Assembly (NCBI RefSeq): GCF_004366635.1
Contig: NZ_SORN01000006.1
Span: 62,001-126,000, forward strand
Source: Roseinatronobacter bogoriensis DSM 18756
Lineage (GTDB): Bacteria; Pseudomonadota; Alphaproteobacteria; Rhodobacterales; Rhodobacteraceae
Length of the DNA: 64,000 bases
Direction: 5' to 3'
The position numbers were made by a program, and so were the translations under genes. Shown in pieces: positions 17,459-26,641 of the stretch (the stretch's first letter is position 1; each line of letters starts with the position of its first letter). A model generated the notes under the pieces. That model saw only the letters and a program-made list of their open reading frames with translations. It was not told the DNA's origin and did not search any database.

Positions 17459-18151
17459 GTGCTGACACGCAAGCAGATTGAACTTCTCAAGCTCATCCAT
17501 ACGCGCATGGAAGCGGACGGGGTTGCACCCTCTTTTGACGAGATGAAGGATGCGCTTGATCTGCGGTCGAAATCCGGCATTCACAGGCTGATAACCGCAT
17601 TGGAAGAACGCGGTTTCATACGGCGGATGCATCACCGCGCCCGCGCGATTGAAGTGCTGAAACTGCCCGATGCACTGAACAAGGGCGGGTTCGAAGCCAA
17701 GGTCATTGACGGCGGCGCAAGTGGCAAGCCCGCCCCGCCCGCGCAGGCGCTGCCTGTGGACGCTTCTGCACTTAGCCTGCCGATCATGGGCCGCATCGCG
17801 GCAGGTACACCGATTGAGGCAATCAGCGCGGTTGTGAACGATATTTCAGTGCCCGCCAGCATGTTGCGTGGCCGCGCCAGCCATTACGCGCTGGAAGTGC
17901 AAGGCGACTCGATGATTGATCTGGGCATCAATGACGGCGATATCGTTGTCATTCGGGAACAGGACACGGCCGATAATGGCGACATCGTCGTGGCGCTGGT
18001 TGAAGGGCTGGAAGCAACGCTGAAACGCTTTCGCCGCCAGAACGGCATGATCGCACTTGAAGCTGCGAATCCGGCCTATGAAACGCGCCTGCTGCGGGAT
18101 GATCAGGTGCAGGTGCAAGGGCGGCTTGTCGGGTTGATTCGCAGCTACTAA
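17459..18151 (+). CDS. lexA: LexA repressor
   Basis: A 230-residue SOS repressor. The N-terminal winged helix (LTRKQIELLKLIHTRM to HHRARAIEVL) binds the operator; the C-terminal S24 peptidase domain holds the self-cleavage site A115-G116 in RIAAGTP, nucleophile S151 in QGDSMIDLG and general base K189 in EATLKRF. The long linker is usual for alphaproteobacterial LexA. The GTG at 17459 follows GGAGGGG. The operator is present just upstream, so autoregulation is likely. Confidence 0.96.
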   Translation: MLTRKQIELLKLIHTRMEADGVAPSFDEMKDALDLRSKSGIHRLITALEERGFIRRMHHRARAIEVLKLPDALNKGGFEAKVIDGGASGKPAPPAQALPVDASALSLPIMGRIAAGTPIEAISAVVNDISVPASMLRGRASHYALEVQGDSMIDLGINDGDIVVIREQDTADNGDIVVALVEGLEATLKRFRRQNGMIALEAANPAYETRLLRDDQVQVQGRLVGLIRSY

Positions 18152-18280
18152 AATCGCGCATCTTGCATCGCGGGGCTCTTCCCAATGCAGGCGAAAGCGG
18201 TGTCTTGACAGGGCGCTGTTGGCGTTGCTCCAAATCCTGGAATGCGAAAATACTGTACGGACTACGCGCGCGAGTGTTCG

Positions 18281-18556
18281 CCACCTGACGAAAGGTTCCC
18301 GCGCCACATGCGCTGTTTTCGCGAGAGGCGGCTATCGGGACAAAGGGGACATAGCGAGGCCGGGTGCAAAGCCGCGTAGCGTCGGGCCGCGGTGCGGCGA
18401 TCCAAGGTTTACTCTGTAGCGCTTTATGCTGGCCAAATCCCCGCGAGATTAGATCTTTGCGCAGATGGCAGCCAAATCGCCGTGACGTGGGGGCGGCCCG
18501 GCGCTGCGCGGAGGCCTGCGGCCTTGATTCCGCGCAATTGAATGTCCGCAACGCCC
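18281..18556 (+). repeat. Dispersed intergenic repeat, copy A (full length)
   Basis: This stretch matches the copies at 24018-24286 (inverted), 28830-28946 and 44472-44648. The core (about 18347-18556) has a left arm at 18371-18401 and a right arm at 18476-18511 that are imperfect reverse complements (both built on GCCGCGCAKCGCCGGGCCGC), around a conserved ~74-bp centre containing CTGTAGCGCTTTATGCTGGCC and GGCAGCCAAATC. Similarity to copy B extends upstream to about 18281. No open frame is shared between copies, so this is a non-coding element able to form a long stem. Confidence 0.85.
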
Positions 18557-18856
18557 CTCGTAGCAGTCATAGGGTTTCTGATGTCAGGCGACAAACACCA
18601 GGTCACACTTCTGTCGCGCCTGCTGGCATGGGCAAGATTGGTAAGCACCACGATGCTGCGGCATCCATAGCGCGTCGTCCCAACCCGGCACAAAATGGGC
18701 AAACCGAATTAACATGTCAGATTCCGACACCGCCCAACACCCGCCAGTCGTTCAAAAATTATTATAGCATGTCGCATCCGAGGCAACCCATGTCCGATTC
18801 AGCGACAGTCAGATTGCGATTATTTGCTAGATCTGGCCGGGCAAGGAGTGGACAAT
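18557..18856. other. Non-coding region ahead of soxB
   Basis: About 300 bp between repeat copy A and the sarcosine oxidase operon. It becomes AT-richer near 18750-18775 (a run around AAAAATTATTATAG), a likely promoter region for soxB, but I cannot assign a -35/-10 pair with confidence. AAGGAG at 18842-18847 is the soxB ribosome site. No convincing gene. Confidence 0.4.
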
Positions 18857-20107
18857 ATGCGCTATTCAGGTTTTCGCGTGATCAAAGAGGCGCTCAGCGG
18901 CCACAAGGGCTGGACCCCAGCTTGGCGCGACCCGGAACCAAAGCCCCAATATGACATCATCATCATTGGCGGTGGCGGGCACGGTCTGGCAACGGCCTAT
19001 TATCTGGCCAAGGAATTCAGCCAGCACAGGATCGCCGTGATCGAAAAAGGCTGGATCGGGGGCGGCAATGTGGGGCGCAATACCACGATCATCCGCTCGA
19101 ACTACCTGCTGGATGGAAACGAGCCATTCTATGAATTCTCGCTCAAGCTCTGGGAAGGGCTGGAGCAGGATTTCAACTATAACGCCATGGTCAGCCAACG
19201 CGGCATCCTGAACCTGATCCATTCGGATGCCCAGCGCGACGCCTATATTCGGCGCGGCAATGCCATGCTGCTGAACGGGGCCGATGCCGAATTGCTGAGC
19301 GCGGAACAAGTCCGGCGTGAATATCCCTTCCTGAATTTCGACGATGCGCGCTTTCCCATCAAGGGCGGGCTGGCGCAACGCCGCGGCGGCACAGTGCGCC
19401 ACGATGCAGTGGCCTGGGGCTATGCCCGTGGTGCCGACAGCCGGGGTGTCGACATCATCCAGAATTGCGAAGTCACAGGTTTTCGGATTGAAAACGGCCA
19501 GTGCAAGGGGGTCGAGACATCGCGCGGCTTCATCGGGGCGGGTAAGGTCGGCGTTGCAGTGGCGGGCAATTCCAGCCGTGTCATGGCGCAGGCCGGAATG
19601 CGCCTGCCGATCGAAAGCCATGTGCTGCAAGCCTTTGTCTCCGAAGGGTTGAAGCCGGTCTTGCCGGGCGTCATCACCTTTGGCGCCGGGCATTTCTATT
19701 GCAGCCAGTCCGACAAGGGCGGACTGGTCTTTGGCGGCGATATCGACGGCTACAACTCCTACGCCCAGCGCGGCAACCTGCCTGTCGTCGAAGATGTGAT
19801 TGAAGGGGGCATGGCGCTGTTTCCCGGCCTTGGCCGCGTGCGCCTGCTGCGCATGTGGGGCGGTGTGATGGATATGAGCATGGACGGCTCGCCCATCATC
19901 GACCGCACCCATATTGACGGGCTCTATTTCAATGGCGGATGGTGCTATGGCGGGTTCAAGGCAACGCCGGCCTCTGGCTGGTGCTTCGCCCATCTTCTGG
20001 CCACTGATACCCCGCATCCAACCGCCGCTGCTTACCGCTTCGACCGGTTCGAAAAGGGCCGGATGATCGACGAAAAGGGCATGGGCGCACAGCCCAACCT
20101 GCATTAG
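18857..20107 (+). CDS. soxB: Sarcosine oxidase subunit beta
   Basis: A 416-residue flavoprotein subunit carrying the sarcosine-oxidising site of the heterotetrameric enzyme (sarcosine + THF + O2 to glycine + methylene-THF + H2O2). It has the FAD-binding IIIIGGGGHGLATAYYLA (about residues 34-51). H182 in TVRHDAVAW sits where the covalently FMN-linked histidine is expected in this family. ATG at 18857 has AAGGAG upstream. First gene of soxBDAG; such operons serve glycine-betaine or choline catabolism. Confidence 0.94.
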   Translation: MRYSGFRVIKEALSGHKGWTPAWRDPEPKPQYDIIIIGGGGHGLATAYYLAKEFSQHRIAVIEKGWIGGGNVGRNTTIIRSNYLLDGNEPFYEFSLKLWEGLEQDFNYNAMVSQRGILNLIHSDAQRDAYIRRGNAMLLNGADAELLSAEQVRREYPFLNFDDARFPIKGGLAQRRGGTVRHDAVAWGYARGADSRGVDIIQNCEVTGFRIENGQCKGVETSRGFIGAGKVGVAVAGNSSRVMAQAGMRLPIESHVLQAFVSEGLKPVLPGVITFGAGHFYCSQSDKGGLVFGGDIDGYNSYAQRGNLPVVEDVIEGGMALFPGLGRVRLLRMWGGVMDMSMDGSPIIDRTHIDGLYFNGGWCYGGFKATPASGWCFAHLLATDTPHPTAAAYRFDRFEKGRMIDEKGMGAQPNLH

Positions 20108-20192
20108 GGGCACATTCCATGCTGTCATTTTCTTGCCAAAAATACTCAAATCCCACAGCCACCACCGGGACCAGCCGCCAAAGGGGGCGCGC

Positions 20193-20480
20193 ATGATCAT
20201 CAACCATCCACTGCTTGGCCCCTGTGACGCGCAGGAATTCACCTACAAAGGCGACGCACGCCTGATCGACCGCCCGGACGGCATGGCTGATGGCGCTGAC
20301 GCCGCGTTTTATAACTACGCCTATCTGCGCGATAACCCTGCGGGCCAGCACCGCGAATTGTGGTTTCATGAGCAGGGCGACAGGTCATGGCTGGTGGTCA
20401 CACGCAATACCGTGACCCATGAGATCACACAGGTTGAACTGGCGCGCGATGTTGCGCGCAAATCGGGGCGCAGCGCATGA
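20193..20480 (+). CDS. soxD: Sarcosine oxidase subunit delta, lacking the usual zinc cysteines
   Basis: A 95-residue small subunit of the tetramer, placed between soxB and soxA as usual. Known delta subunits bind zinc through an N-terminal C-x-x-C, a histidine and a later cysteine. Here the N-terminus is MIINHPLLGPCDAQEF with a single cysteine (C11), and the later ligand region reads HRELWFHEQGDRSW with no cysteine. The rest (DNPAG-HRELW-H, VTHEITQVELA) still fits the family. The ATG is preceded by AAGGGGG; stop overlaps soxA (ATGA). Confidence 0.82.
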   Translation: MIINHPLLGPCDAQEFTYKGDARLIDRPDGMADGADAAFYNYAYLRDNPAGQHRELWFHEQGDRSWLVVTRNTVTHEITQVELARDVARKSGRSA

Positions 20481-23425
20481 GCAGATTGCCAACAGGCGGC
20501 CAGATCGACCGCACACGCAAAATCAGCTTCCGGTTCGACGGGCAGTATTACAAGGGGCACCCCGGCGATACGCTTGCTTCTGCCCTGCTGGCCAATGGCG
20601 TGCGACTGATGGGGCGCTCGTTCAAATATCACCGTCCGCGTGGTGTCCTGACTGCGGGCAGCGAGGAACCCAATGCATTGGTCGAGTTGCGCACTGGCGG
20701 GCGGCAGGAACCCAATACCCGCGCCACCACGGTGGAGCTGTTTGACGGGTTGCAGGCCCATTCCCAAAATGCATGGCCCAGCCTGAAATTCGACGCGCTG
20801 GCAATCAATGACCGGCTGTCAAACTTTCTGACAGCGGGGTTTTACTACAAGACTTTCATGTGGCCCGCTGCCTTTTGGGAAAAGCTGTATGAACCCATCA
20901 TCCGGCGCGCGGCAGGGCTTGGCTCCATCACAACCAAGCCGGACCCCGATCTTTACGACAAGGGGTTCCTTCATTGCGACCTGCTGGTTATCGGGGCCGG
21001 GCCTGCCGGGCTTGCAGCGGCCCTGACCGCCGGGCGTGCAGGTGCGCGGGTCATCGTTGCGGATGAAGATTTCCGCATGGGCGGGCGGCTGAATGCTGAA
21101 ACATTTACGCTGGGCGCACAGTCGGGCGCAGATTGGACCGCGCAGGTTGTGGCCGAACTGGCCAGCCTTCCGAATGTCCGCCTGCTGTCGCGCACGACCA
21201 TTTTCGGGGCTTTTGATCATGGTGTCTATGGCGCGGTCGAGCGGGTGTCCGACCATTTGCTTACCCCTGCGCCTGACAAGCCGCGCCAGATCCTGTGGCG
21301 CATCTATTCCAAGCGCGCACTTCTATGTGCGGGCGCTCTTGAGCGGCCCATCGCATTCGCCAATAACGACCGCCCCGGCATCATGACCGCCAGCGCGCTG
21401 CGCGCCTATGTCAACCGTTGGGCCGCCAGCCCCGCCGAGACGGTCGCTGTTTTCACCAATAATGACGACGGTCATCGCACGGCCAGCGACCTGTTGGCCG
21501 CGGGCGTGAAGGTTGCCGCTGTCATCGACACGCGCGAAGATGCGCCCGCCCTGCAAGGGGCTGAAGTTCTGGCCGGGGCGCAGGTCACCGACACTGCGGG
21601 CCGTTTGGGGCTGAAATCGGTAACGGTGCGTCTGGCCAATGGCAAAAGCCGCAAGCTGGATGTCGGCGCACTGGGGGTTGCAGGCGGGTGGAACCCGAAT
21701 GTTGCGCTGACCTGTCACCAGCGCGGCCGGCCTGTCTGGAACAATGCGATTGCGGCCTTTGTGCCCGGCGCAGAATTGCCGCAAGGGATGGCGGTTGCAG
21801 GCGCTGCGCAAGGACATTTCAGCACCCATGCGGCCTTGCATGGCGGGGCCGATAGCGCGCGGCGCATATTGGCAGATATCGGCATCTCTGCCGCCGCACC
21901 CGATCTGCCGCAGGCAGAGGATGCACCTGTCAACATAACCCCGTTCTGGCATGTTGGCGGCACCAAGCGCGCCTGGCTGGATTTCCAGAATGATGTGACC
22001 GTCAAGGATGTGAAGCTGGCGCATCAGGAAAACTTCCGCTCGGTCGAGCATCTGAAACGCTACACCACCTTGGGCATGGCCACGGATCAGGGCAAGACCT
22101 CGAATATGGGCGGGCTTGCGGTGATGGCGGAACTGACCGGCAAAAGCATAGAGGCAACAGGCACCACCATCTTCCGCCCGCCCTATACGCCTGTTTCAAT
22201 GGGCGCTCTCGCAGGGCGTTCTACCGGACGCGATTTCAAGCCGACCCGCCTGACGCCCAGCCATAAATGGGCGACCGAGCAAGGCGCGGTTTTTGTCGAG
22301 GTTGGCATGTGGCTGCGCGCGCAATGGTTCCCGCGCGCGGGTGAGAAAACATGGCGCGAAAGCGTGGACCGCGAGGTTCTGGCCACGCGCGCCTCTGTCG
22401 GGGTGTGCGATGTGACCACGCTTGGCAAAATAGATGTGCAGGGCCGGGATGCGGCCGCATTCCTGAACCGCATCTATTGCAACGGTTTTGCGAAACTTGC
22501 TGTCGGGCGGGTGCGCTATGGGCTGATGCTGCGTGAAGATGGCATCGCCATGGATGACGGCACTGCCGCGCGTCTGGCCGAAGACCATTTTGTTGTTACA
22601 ACCACAACGGCCAATGCTGTTCCCGTTTACCGCCATATGGAATTTGCGCGCCAATGCCTGTGGCCGGATATGGATGTGCAACTGATCTCGACCACCGAAG
22701 CATGGGCGCAGTTTGCGGTTGCAGGCCCCAATGCGCGCAAGCTGTTGCAAAAGATCGTGGACCCGGAATTCGACATCTCGAATGATGCGTTTCCCTTCAT
22801 GGCTTGCGGAGAAATCACGGTTTGTGGCGGGTTGCGGGCGCGGTTGTTCCGCATCTCTTTCTCGGGCGAGTTGGCCTATGAAATCGCGGTGCCAACGCGC
22901 TATGGCGACGCGCTGATCCGGCGGCTGATGCAGGCGGGAGAAGAGTTTGACGTTACCCCCTACGGCACCGAGGCACTTGGCGTCATGCGTATTGAAAAAG
23001 GTCACGCGGCCGGTAATGAACTGAACGGCCAGACCACTGCGCGCGATCTGGGTATGGGACGCATGGTCAGCGACAAGAAAGACAGTATTGGTGCAGTCCT
23101 GTCACGGCGCGAGGGGCTGAACCAGCCGGATGGTTTGAGGCTGGTGGGTTTCAAGCCCAAGAACCCGAAAGCGCGGGTCTTGGCAGGCGCACATCTGCTG
23201 GAAATCGGGGCAGATATGACAGCGGCCAATGACCTGGGCTATGTCACTTCGGCCTGTTATTCGCCCTGTCTGAAATCCTTTATCGCCATCGGCTTTTTGA
23301 AAGCGGGTGACGAACGCATGGGCGATGTGCTGCGCGCAGCCTCGCCCCTGACAGGGGATGATACCGAGGTCGAAATCGTCTCGGCCCATTTCATCGACCC
23401 AGAGGGAGAACGACTTCGTGCATGA
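20477..23425 (+). CDS. soxA: Sarcosine oxidase subunit alpha
   Basis: A 982-residue subunit. The N-terminal ~100 residues form a 2Fe-2S-like fold (SFRFDGQYYKGHPGDTLASALLANG), followed by a dinucleotide-binding domain (LLVIGAGPAGLAAALTAGRAGARVIVADED near residue 170) for NAD+, and a C-terminal GcvT-like tetrahydrofolate domain (about 600-980, including SFSGELAYEI and GTEALGVMRIEKGH). The domain order matches the heterotetrameric sarcosine oxidase alpha chain. Confidence 0.94.
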   Translation: MSRLPTGGQIDRTRKISFRFDGQYYKGHPGDTLASALLANGVRLMGRSFKYHRPRGVLTAGSEEPNALVELRTGGRQEPNTRATTVELFDGLQAHSQNAWPSLKFDALAINDRLSNFLTAGFYYKTFMWPAAFWEKLYEPIIRRAAGLGSITTKPDPDLYDKGFLHCDLLVIGAGPAGLAAALTAGRAGARVIVADEDFRMGGRLNAETFTLGAQSGADWTAQVVAELASLPNVRLLSRTTIFGAFDHGVYGAVERVSDHLLTPAPDKPRQILWRIYSKRALLCAGALERPIAFANNDRPGIMTASALRAYVNRWAASPAETVAVFTNNDDGHRTASDLLAAGVKVAAVIDTREDAPALQGAEVLAGAQVTDTAGRLGLKSVTVRLANGKSRKLDVGALGVAGGWNPNVALTCHQRGRPVWNNAIAAFVPGAELPQGMAVAGAAQGHFSTHAALHGGADSARRILADIGISAAAPDLPQAEDAPVNITPFWHVGGTKRAWLDFQNDVTVKDVKLAHQENFRSVEHLKRYTTLGMATDQGKTSNMGGLAVMAELTGKSIEATGTTIFRPPYTPVSMGALAGRSTGRDFKPTRLTPSHKWATEQGAVFVEVGMWLRAQWFPRAGEKTWRESVDREVLATRASVGVCDVTTLGKIDVQGRDAAAFLNRIYCNGFAKLAVGRVRYGLMLREDGIAMDDGTAARLAEDHFVVTTTTANAVPVYRHMEFARQCLWPDMDVQLISTTEAWAQFAVAGPNARKLLQKIVDPEFDISNDAFPFMACGEITVCGGLRARLFRISFSGELAYEIAVPTRYGDALIRRLMQAGEEFDVTPYGTEALGVMRIEKGHAAGNELNGQTTARDLGMGRMVSDKKDSIGAVLSRREGLNQPDGLRLVGFKPKNPKARVLAGAHLLEIGADMTAANDLGYVTSACYSPCLKSFIAIGFLKAGDERMGDVLRAASPLTGDDTEVEIVSAHFIDPEGERLRA

Positions 23426-23978
23426 TCTGGCCCCCCTGACCGCCCTTGCGGGCACCACGCCGGTGCAGGACAGCATCGGCCCCGTTACGATAACCGAGGC
23501 CCCCGATTGGGCGCTGGCCTCTGTCGCGGCGCGGCTTGGGCAGGAAAAAGCCTGTAGCACCGCCCTTGCGTCCGTCTTGGGCGCAGATATCCCCGGTGTT
23601 GCAGCCCATACGCAAGGCCCTGCGATGAGTGCCTTCTGGACCGGACCGCATATCTGGATCGTGGAAGCGCCTTACGACAGCCACGAAGATCTTGCCGCGA
23701 TGCTTTCTGCCAAGCTGGGCGAATGTGCCAGCGTGACCGAACAAAGTGATGCATGGGTGCGCTTTGATGTCACCGGCGACGGGATTGAGCGTTTGTTTGA
23801 ACGCCTGTGCAACCTTGATCTGGCGAAGCTGGGCCAAGGTGCGGCGCGGCGCAGTGTCATCGAGCATCTTGGCTGCTATGTGATCCGTGGGACAGAGGGG
23901 ATACATGTCTATGGGCCACGTTCCTCGGCGCAAAGCTTGCATCATGCGCTGACCAGCGCGGCACGCGCGGTGTTCTAG
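23418..23978 (+). CDS. soxG: Sarcosine oxidase subunit gamma
   Basis: A 186-residue subunit completing soxBDAG. It resembles a reduced GcvT-like chain (FWTGPHIWIVEAP, AWVRFDVTGDGIERLFERLCNLD, GCYVIRG-GIHVYGPRSSAQSLHHAL). The GTG at 23418 overlaps the soxA end by 8 bp; earlier in-frame codons lie deep in soxA. The gene ends 39 bp before repeat copy B. Confidence 0.9.
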   Translation: MHDLAPLTALAGTTPVQDSIGPVTITEAPDWALASVAARLGQEKACSTALASVLGADIPGVAAHTQGPAMSAFWTGPHIWIVEAPYDSHEDLAAMLSAKLGECASVTEQSDAWVRFDVTGDGIERLFERLCNLDLAKLGQGAARRSVIEHLGCYVIRGTEGIHVYGPRSSAQSLHHALTSAARAVF

Positions 23979-24017
23979 GGTGCGCCCGCCAAGACACGCT
24001 CTCCAATGACAGCTTTT

Positions 24018-24286
24018 GGGGGCGTTGCGAACTCTCAGTTGCGCGGAATCAAGGCCGAAGGCCGCCGCGCATCGCCGGGCCGCACCCACGGCACGGCGAT
24101 TTGGCTGCCCCAAGCGCTCAGATCAGATCTCGCAGGGGCTTGGCCAGCATAAAGTGCTACAGATTTAACCGAATATCGCCCCACCGCGGCCCGGCGATGC
24201 GCGGCTTTGCACCCGGCTTTGCTATGTCCGTAAAATCCCGCAAAGCCGACTGTCGCGACTCATCGCGACGTGTTGTCTCAGGTGCG
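24018..24286 (-). repeat. Dispersed intergenic repeat, copy B (full length, inverted)
   Basis: Reverse-orientation copy of the element at 18281-18556. The arms are at 24175-24205 (left) and 24064-24100 (right); in this copy the 20-base arm core GCCGCGCATCGCCGGGCCGC is identical in both arms. The conserved centre shows ATCTGTAGCACTTTATGCTGG and GGCAGCCAAATCGCC on the minus strand. It lies between the convergent soxG and phaC genes. Nothing else is visible in the 372-bp gap. Confidence 0.87.
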
Positions 24287-24350
24287 GAAAACAAAGATGC
24301 GCCTGCGCCGCACGCCCCCGTTAACCAGATTTGAGGACAGGTGGCCTGTA

Positions 24351-26159
24351 TCAACACTGGTGTATATACTCCCCCGGTGCGGGGCCAAGGCCCAGCGCGG
24401 GGATGCGCGCGGCCTGAGTGCCGCTGCTGTGGCTGTCCAGCCAGCGTGACCATTCCGGCCACCAAGACCCCGCCACAGGGTCATTGGCGGCCAGCCAACT
24501 GTCTGGGTCAAGGTAATGCGCGCCAGCCGGGCGGTGCCCGATACGGTAATGCCGCCCCTTATGGCCCGGCTCTGACAGAATACCGCCATTATGCCCGCCC
24601 TTTGTCAGCAGCACATGCATATCGCAATCGGTGAACAGGGCCGTCTTGTAGACGGACCGCCACGGCGCAATATGATCGGTTTCTGTTGCCACAACGAACA
24701 TGGGCACCTCGATATCCTTAAGTGCGATCACACGCCCCTCAACCGCGAAGCGCCCTGCCGTGATACGGTTTTCCAGAAACACCCCGCGCAAATATTCCGA
24801 ATGCATGCGCGCGGGCATACGGGTGGTGTCATTGACCCAGACCCCCATATCTGTGGGCAAATCCGGCTCTCCCAGAAAATAGCGCCGGACCGCGCGCGTC
24901 CAGATCAGGTCTTCGGACCGGATGGCGGCAAAGGCGCCTGACATCTGGGGCCGGTCCAGATACCCCTGCGCCCACATCATGTCTTCCAGATAGGCGACCT
25001 GGCTTTCATCCAGAAACAGCAGCAATTCGCCCGCCTCGGCAAAATCGACCTGCGCGGCCATCAGCGTGATTGAGGCCAGCCGCGTGTCGTGGTCGCGCGC
25101 CATGGTCGCGGCGGTGATCGCCAGCAGCGTTCCGCCCAGACAATAGCCATTGGCATGAACCTTCTGGTCCGGCACGATCCGGTTCACTTCCTCCAGTGCC
25201 TGCATCACACCTTGCAGGCGGTAATCTTCCAGCGACAAGTCGGCATGTTCCGCCCCCGGATTGCGCCATGAGATGCAGAATACAGTATAGCCCTGCCCCA
25301 CCAGCCAGCGGATCAGCGAATTTTCCGGCGAGAGGTCCAGAATATAATATTTCATGATCCATGCCGGCACGATCAGCACCGGTTCTGCCTGCACCTTGTC
25401 GGTTGTCGGGCTATACTGGATCAATTCCATCAGCTCATTGCGAAAGACCACCTCGCCCTTGGTGCAGGCCAGCACCTTGCCCAAGGCAAATTGATCGGGC
25501 ACGGGGCGATGTTCATTGGCAAGAATGTGATGCGCATCATCAGCGTAATGCACTGCCCCGTCAAACAGATTGCGTGCGCCGGTCTGCCATGTCTTTTCCA
25601 GTATTTCGGGATTGGCGACAGGAAAGTTGGCGGGCGAAACGGTATCCAGCAACTGGCGCATCATGAATCCGGTGCGCTGCGCATTCTGTCGCTTCAGCCC
25701 CCGCAGGTCAGATGTGGCCCCCTGCCACCAATCCTGCGTTGCCAGAAAGCCTTGCTGCCAGACCGCGAAGGGGGCTTTAGCCCAGCCCTGATGTGTCCAG
25801 CGTGTATCATAGCGACCGGGCGCAAAGGGCTTTTCAGGGCTTTGCCCAAGGGTTGCAGCGGCGGCAAACCGCGCGAGTTTCAGCCAGTTGGATTGCGCGC
25901 GCTCCATCAATTCGATCTGACGCCCCGGCGCGCGGGCCAGATGCATTGCCCAATCGCCCCAGGCATCCAGAATCGCATGTGGCGACAACCCCGATGTCAT
26001 CCGCGCCAGCGTGGCCATTGTGCTGCGATCCAATGACGCATGCGTGTGCCCCGGAGCAGCAGAAGTGGGATGGGGCACCGACGGGACGCTTCGACGCGGC
26101 GGGGGCGCTGACGGCGCTTTGGGTTGGGCGGATTTCGGGGGCTTGGGCTTTTGTGGCAT
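24351..26159 (-). CDS. phaC: Class I poly(3-hydroxyalkanoate) synthase
   Basis: A 602-residue PHA/PHB synthase polymerising 3-hydroxyacyl-CoA into storage polyester at granules. The catalytic triad is visible: C340 in GYCLGG (lipase-like box), D495 in TETDHIAPW and H523 in KGGHNGG. The N-terminal ~60 residues are Pro/Ala/Lys-rich and poorly conserved. I start at MPQKPKPPK; the frame extends upstream without similarity. No phaZ, phaP or phaR is adjacent. Confidence 0.92.
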   Translation of the reverse strand: MPQKPKPPKSAQPKAPSAPPPRRSVPSVPHPTSAAPGHTHASLDRSTMATLARMTSGLSPHAILDAWGDWAMHLARAPGRQIELMERAQSNWLKLARFAAAATLGQSPEKPFAPGRYDTRWTHQGWAKAPFAVWQQGFLATQDWWQGATSDLRGLKRQNAQRTGFMMRQLLDTVSPANFPVANPEILEKTWQTGARNLFDGAVHYADDAHHILANEHRPVPDQFALGKVLACTKGEVVFRNELMELIQYSPTTDKVQAEPVLIVPAWIMKYYILDLSPENSLIRWLVGQGYTVFCISWRNPGAEHADLSLEDYRLQGVMQALEEVNRIVPDQKVHANGYCLGGTLLAITAATMARDHDTRLASITLMAAQVDFAEAGELLLFLDESQVAYLEDMMWAQGYLDRPQMSGAFAAIRSEDLIWTRAVRRYFLGEPDLPTDMGVWVNDTTRMPARMHSEYLRGVFLENRITAGRFAVEGRVIALKDIEVPMFVVATETDHIAPWRSVYKTALFTDCDMHVLLTKGGHNGGILSEPGHKGRHYRIGHRPAGAHYLDPDSWLAANDPVAGSWWPEWSRWLDSHSSGTQAARIPALGLGPAPGEYIHQC

Positions 26160-26641
26160 GATCCGGCCTTGTGCTGGTAGCGCGCATGAAAGCACGCGCA
26201 GGAACAGGATGGGCGCTTGCGCGCAGCGCGCTGGCTGGCTGTGGCTGCGAGGGCCATCTTCGTTGTGACGTTGGCGCAACTGAACACAGGCGGCGCGGCC
26301 CTGTCACTGATTCATGTCAACTGGTGGCGTATATGTGCTGAAACCCGCGCCAGATAGCACAGGCTTGCCACTTCCTTGCCCATTCAGCGGCATGTCCTTG
26401 ACATGACGACAAATCGCAGCGAGAGAGAGGGTATTCTGCCTGCCCGTCTCTGGTTTGTCCGGACAGGCAGGTCAGGCCACCTCTCTCCCTTGCTGTGATG
26501 ACAAGACGCAAGGACGCATATCGGCACTTACAGGTGCCCGGTGCAATGACACCCAATGTGACGTTCGGGGATGGGTCCGATATATGTCGCGTTGACCCAT
26601 CTCAACGGCACAAGCTGCCAAATTCTATGGATATACTTACT
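26160..26641. other. Long leader between divergent phaC and DEAD-box helicase genes
   Basis: A 482-bp stretch without a convincing gene between two divergent starts. It must hold both promoters. The only strong structure I see is the hairpin at 26423-26487, annotated separately. Short frames crossing this stretch have no recognisable product. Confidence 0.5.
26423..26487 (+). promoter_or_regulatory. Structured 5' leader hairpin of the helicase gene
   Basis: GAGAGAGG (26423-26430) pairs with CCTCTCTC (26480-26487); inside, CCTGCC (26439-26444) pairs with GGCAGG (26466-26471), and TGTCCGGACA (26456-26465) is itself palindromic. Together they make a ~65-nt nested stem about 150 bp before the helicase start. 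Long structured leaders are known for cold-induced RNA helicase genes, but a role here is inference. Confidence 0.5.

Noticed and set aside
18364..18954. Open frames running through the region between lexA and soxB
   Set aside because: They cross repeat copy A, show no protein family features and are not shared with other copies of the repeat.
26317..26556. Minus-strand frame upstream of the helicase
   Set aside because: It spans the nested hairpin and lacks a ribosome site or recognisable motif; more likely leader and promoter DNA.
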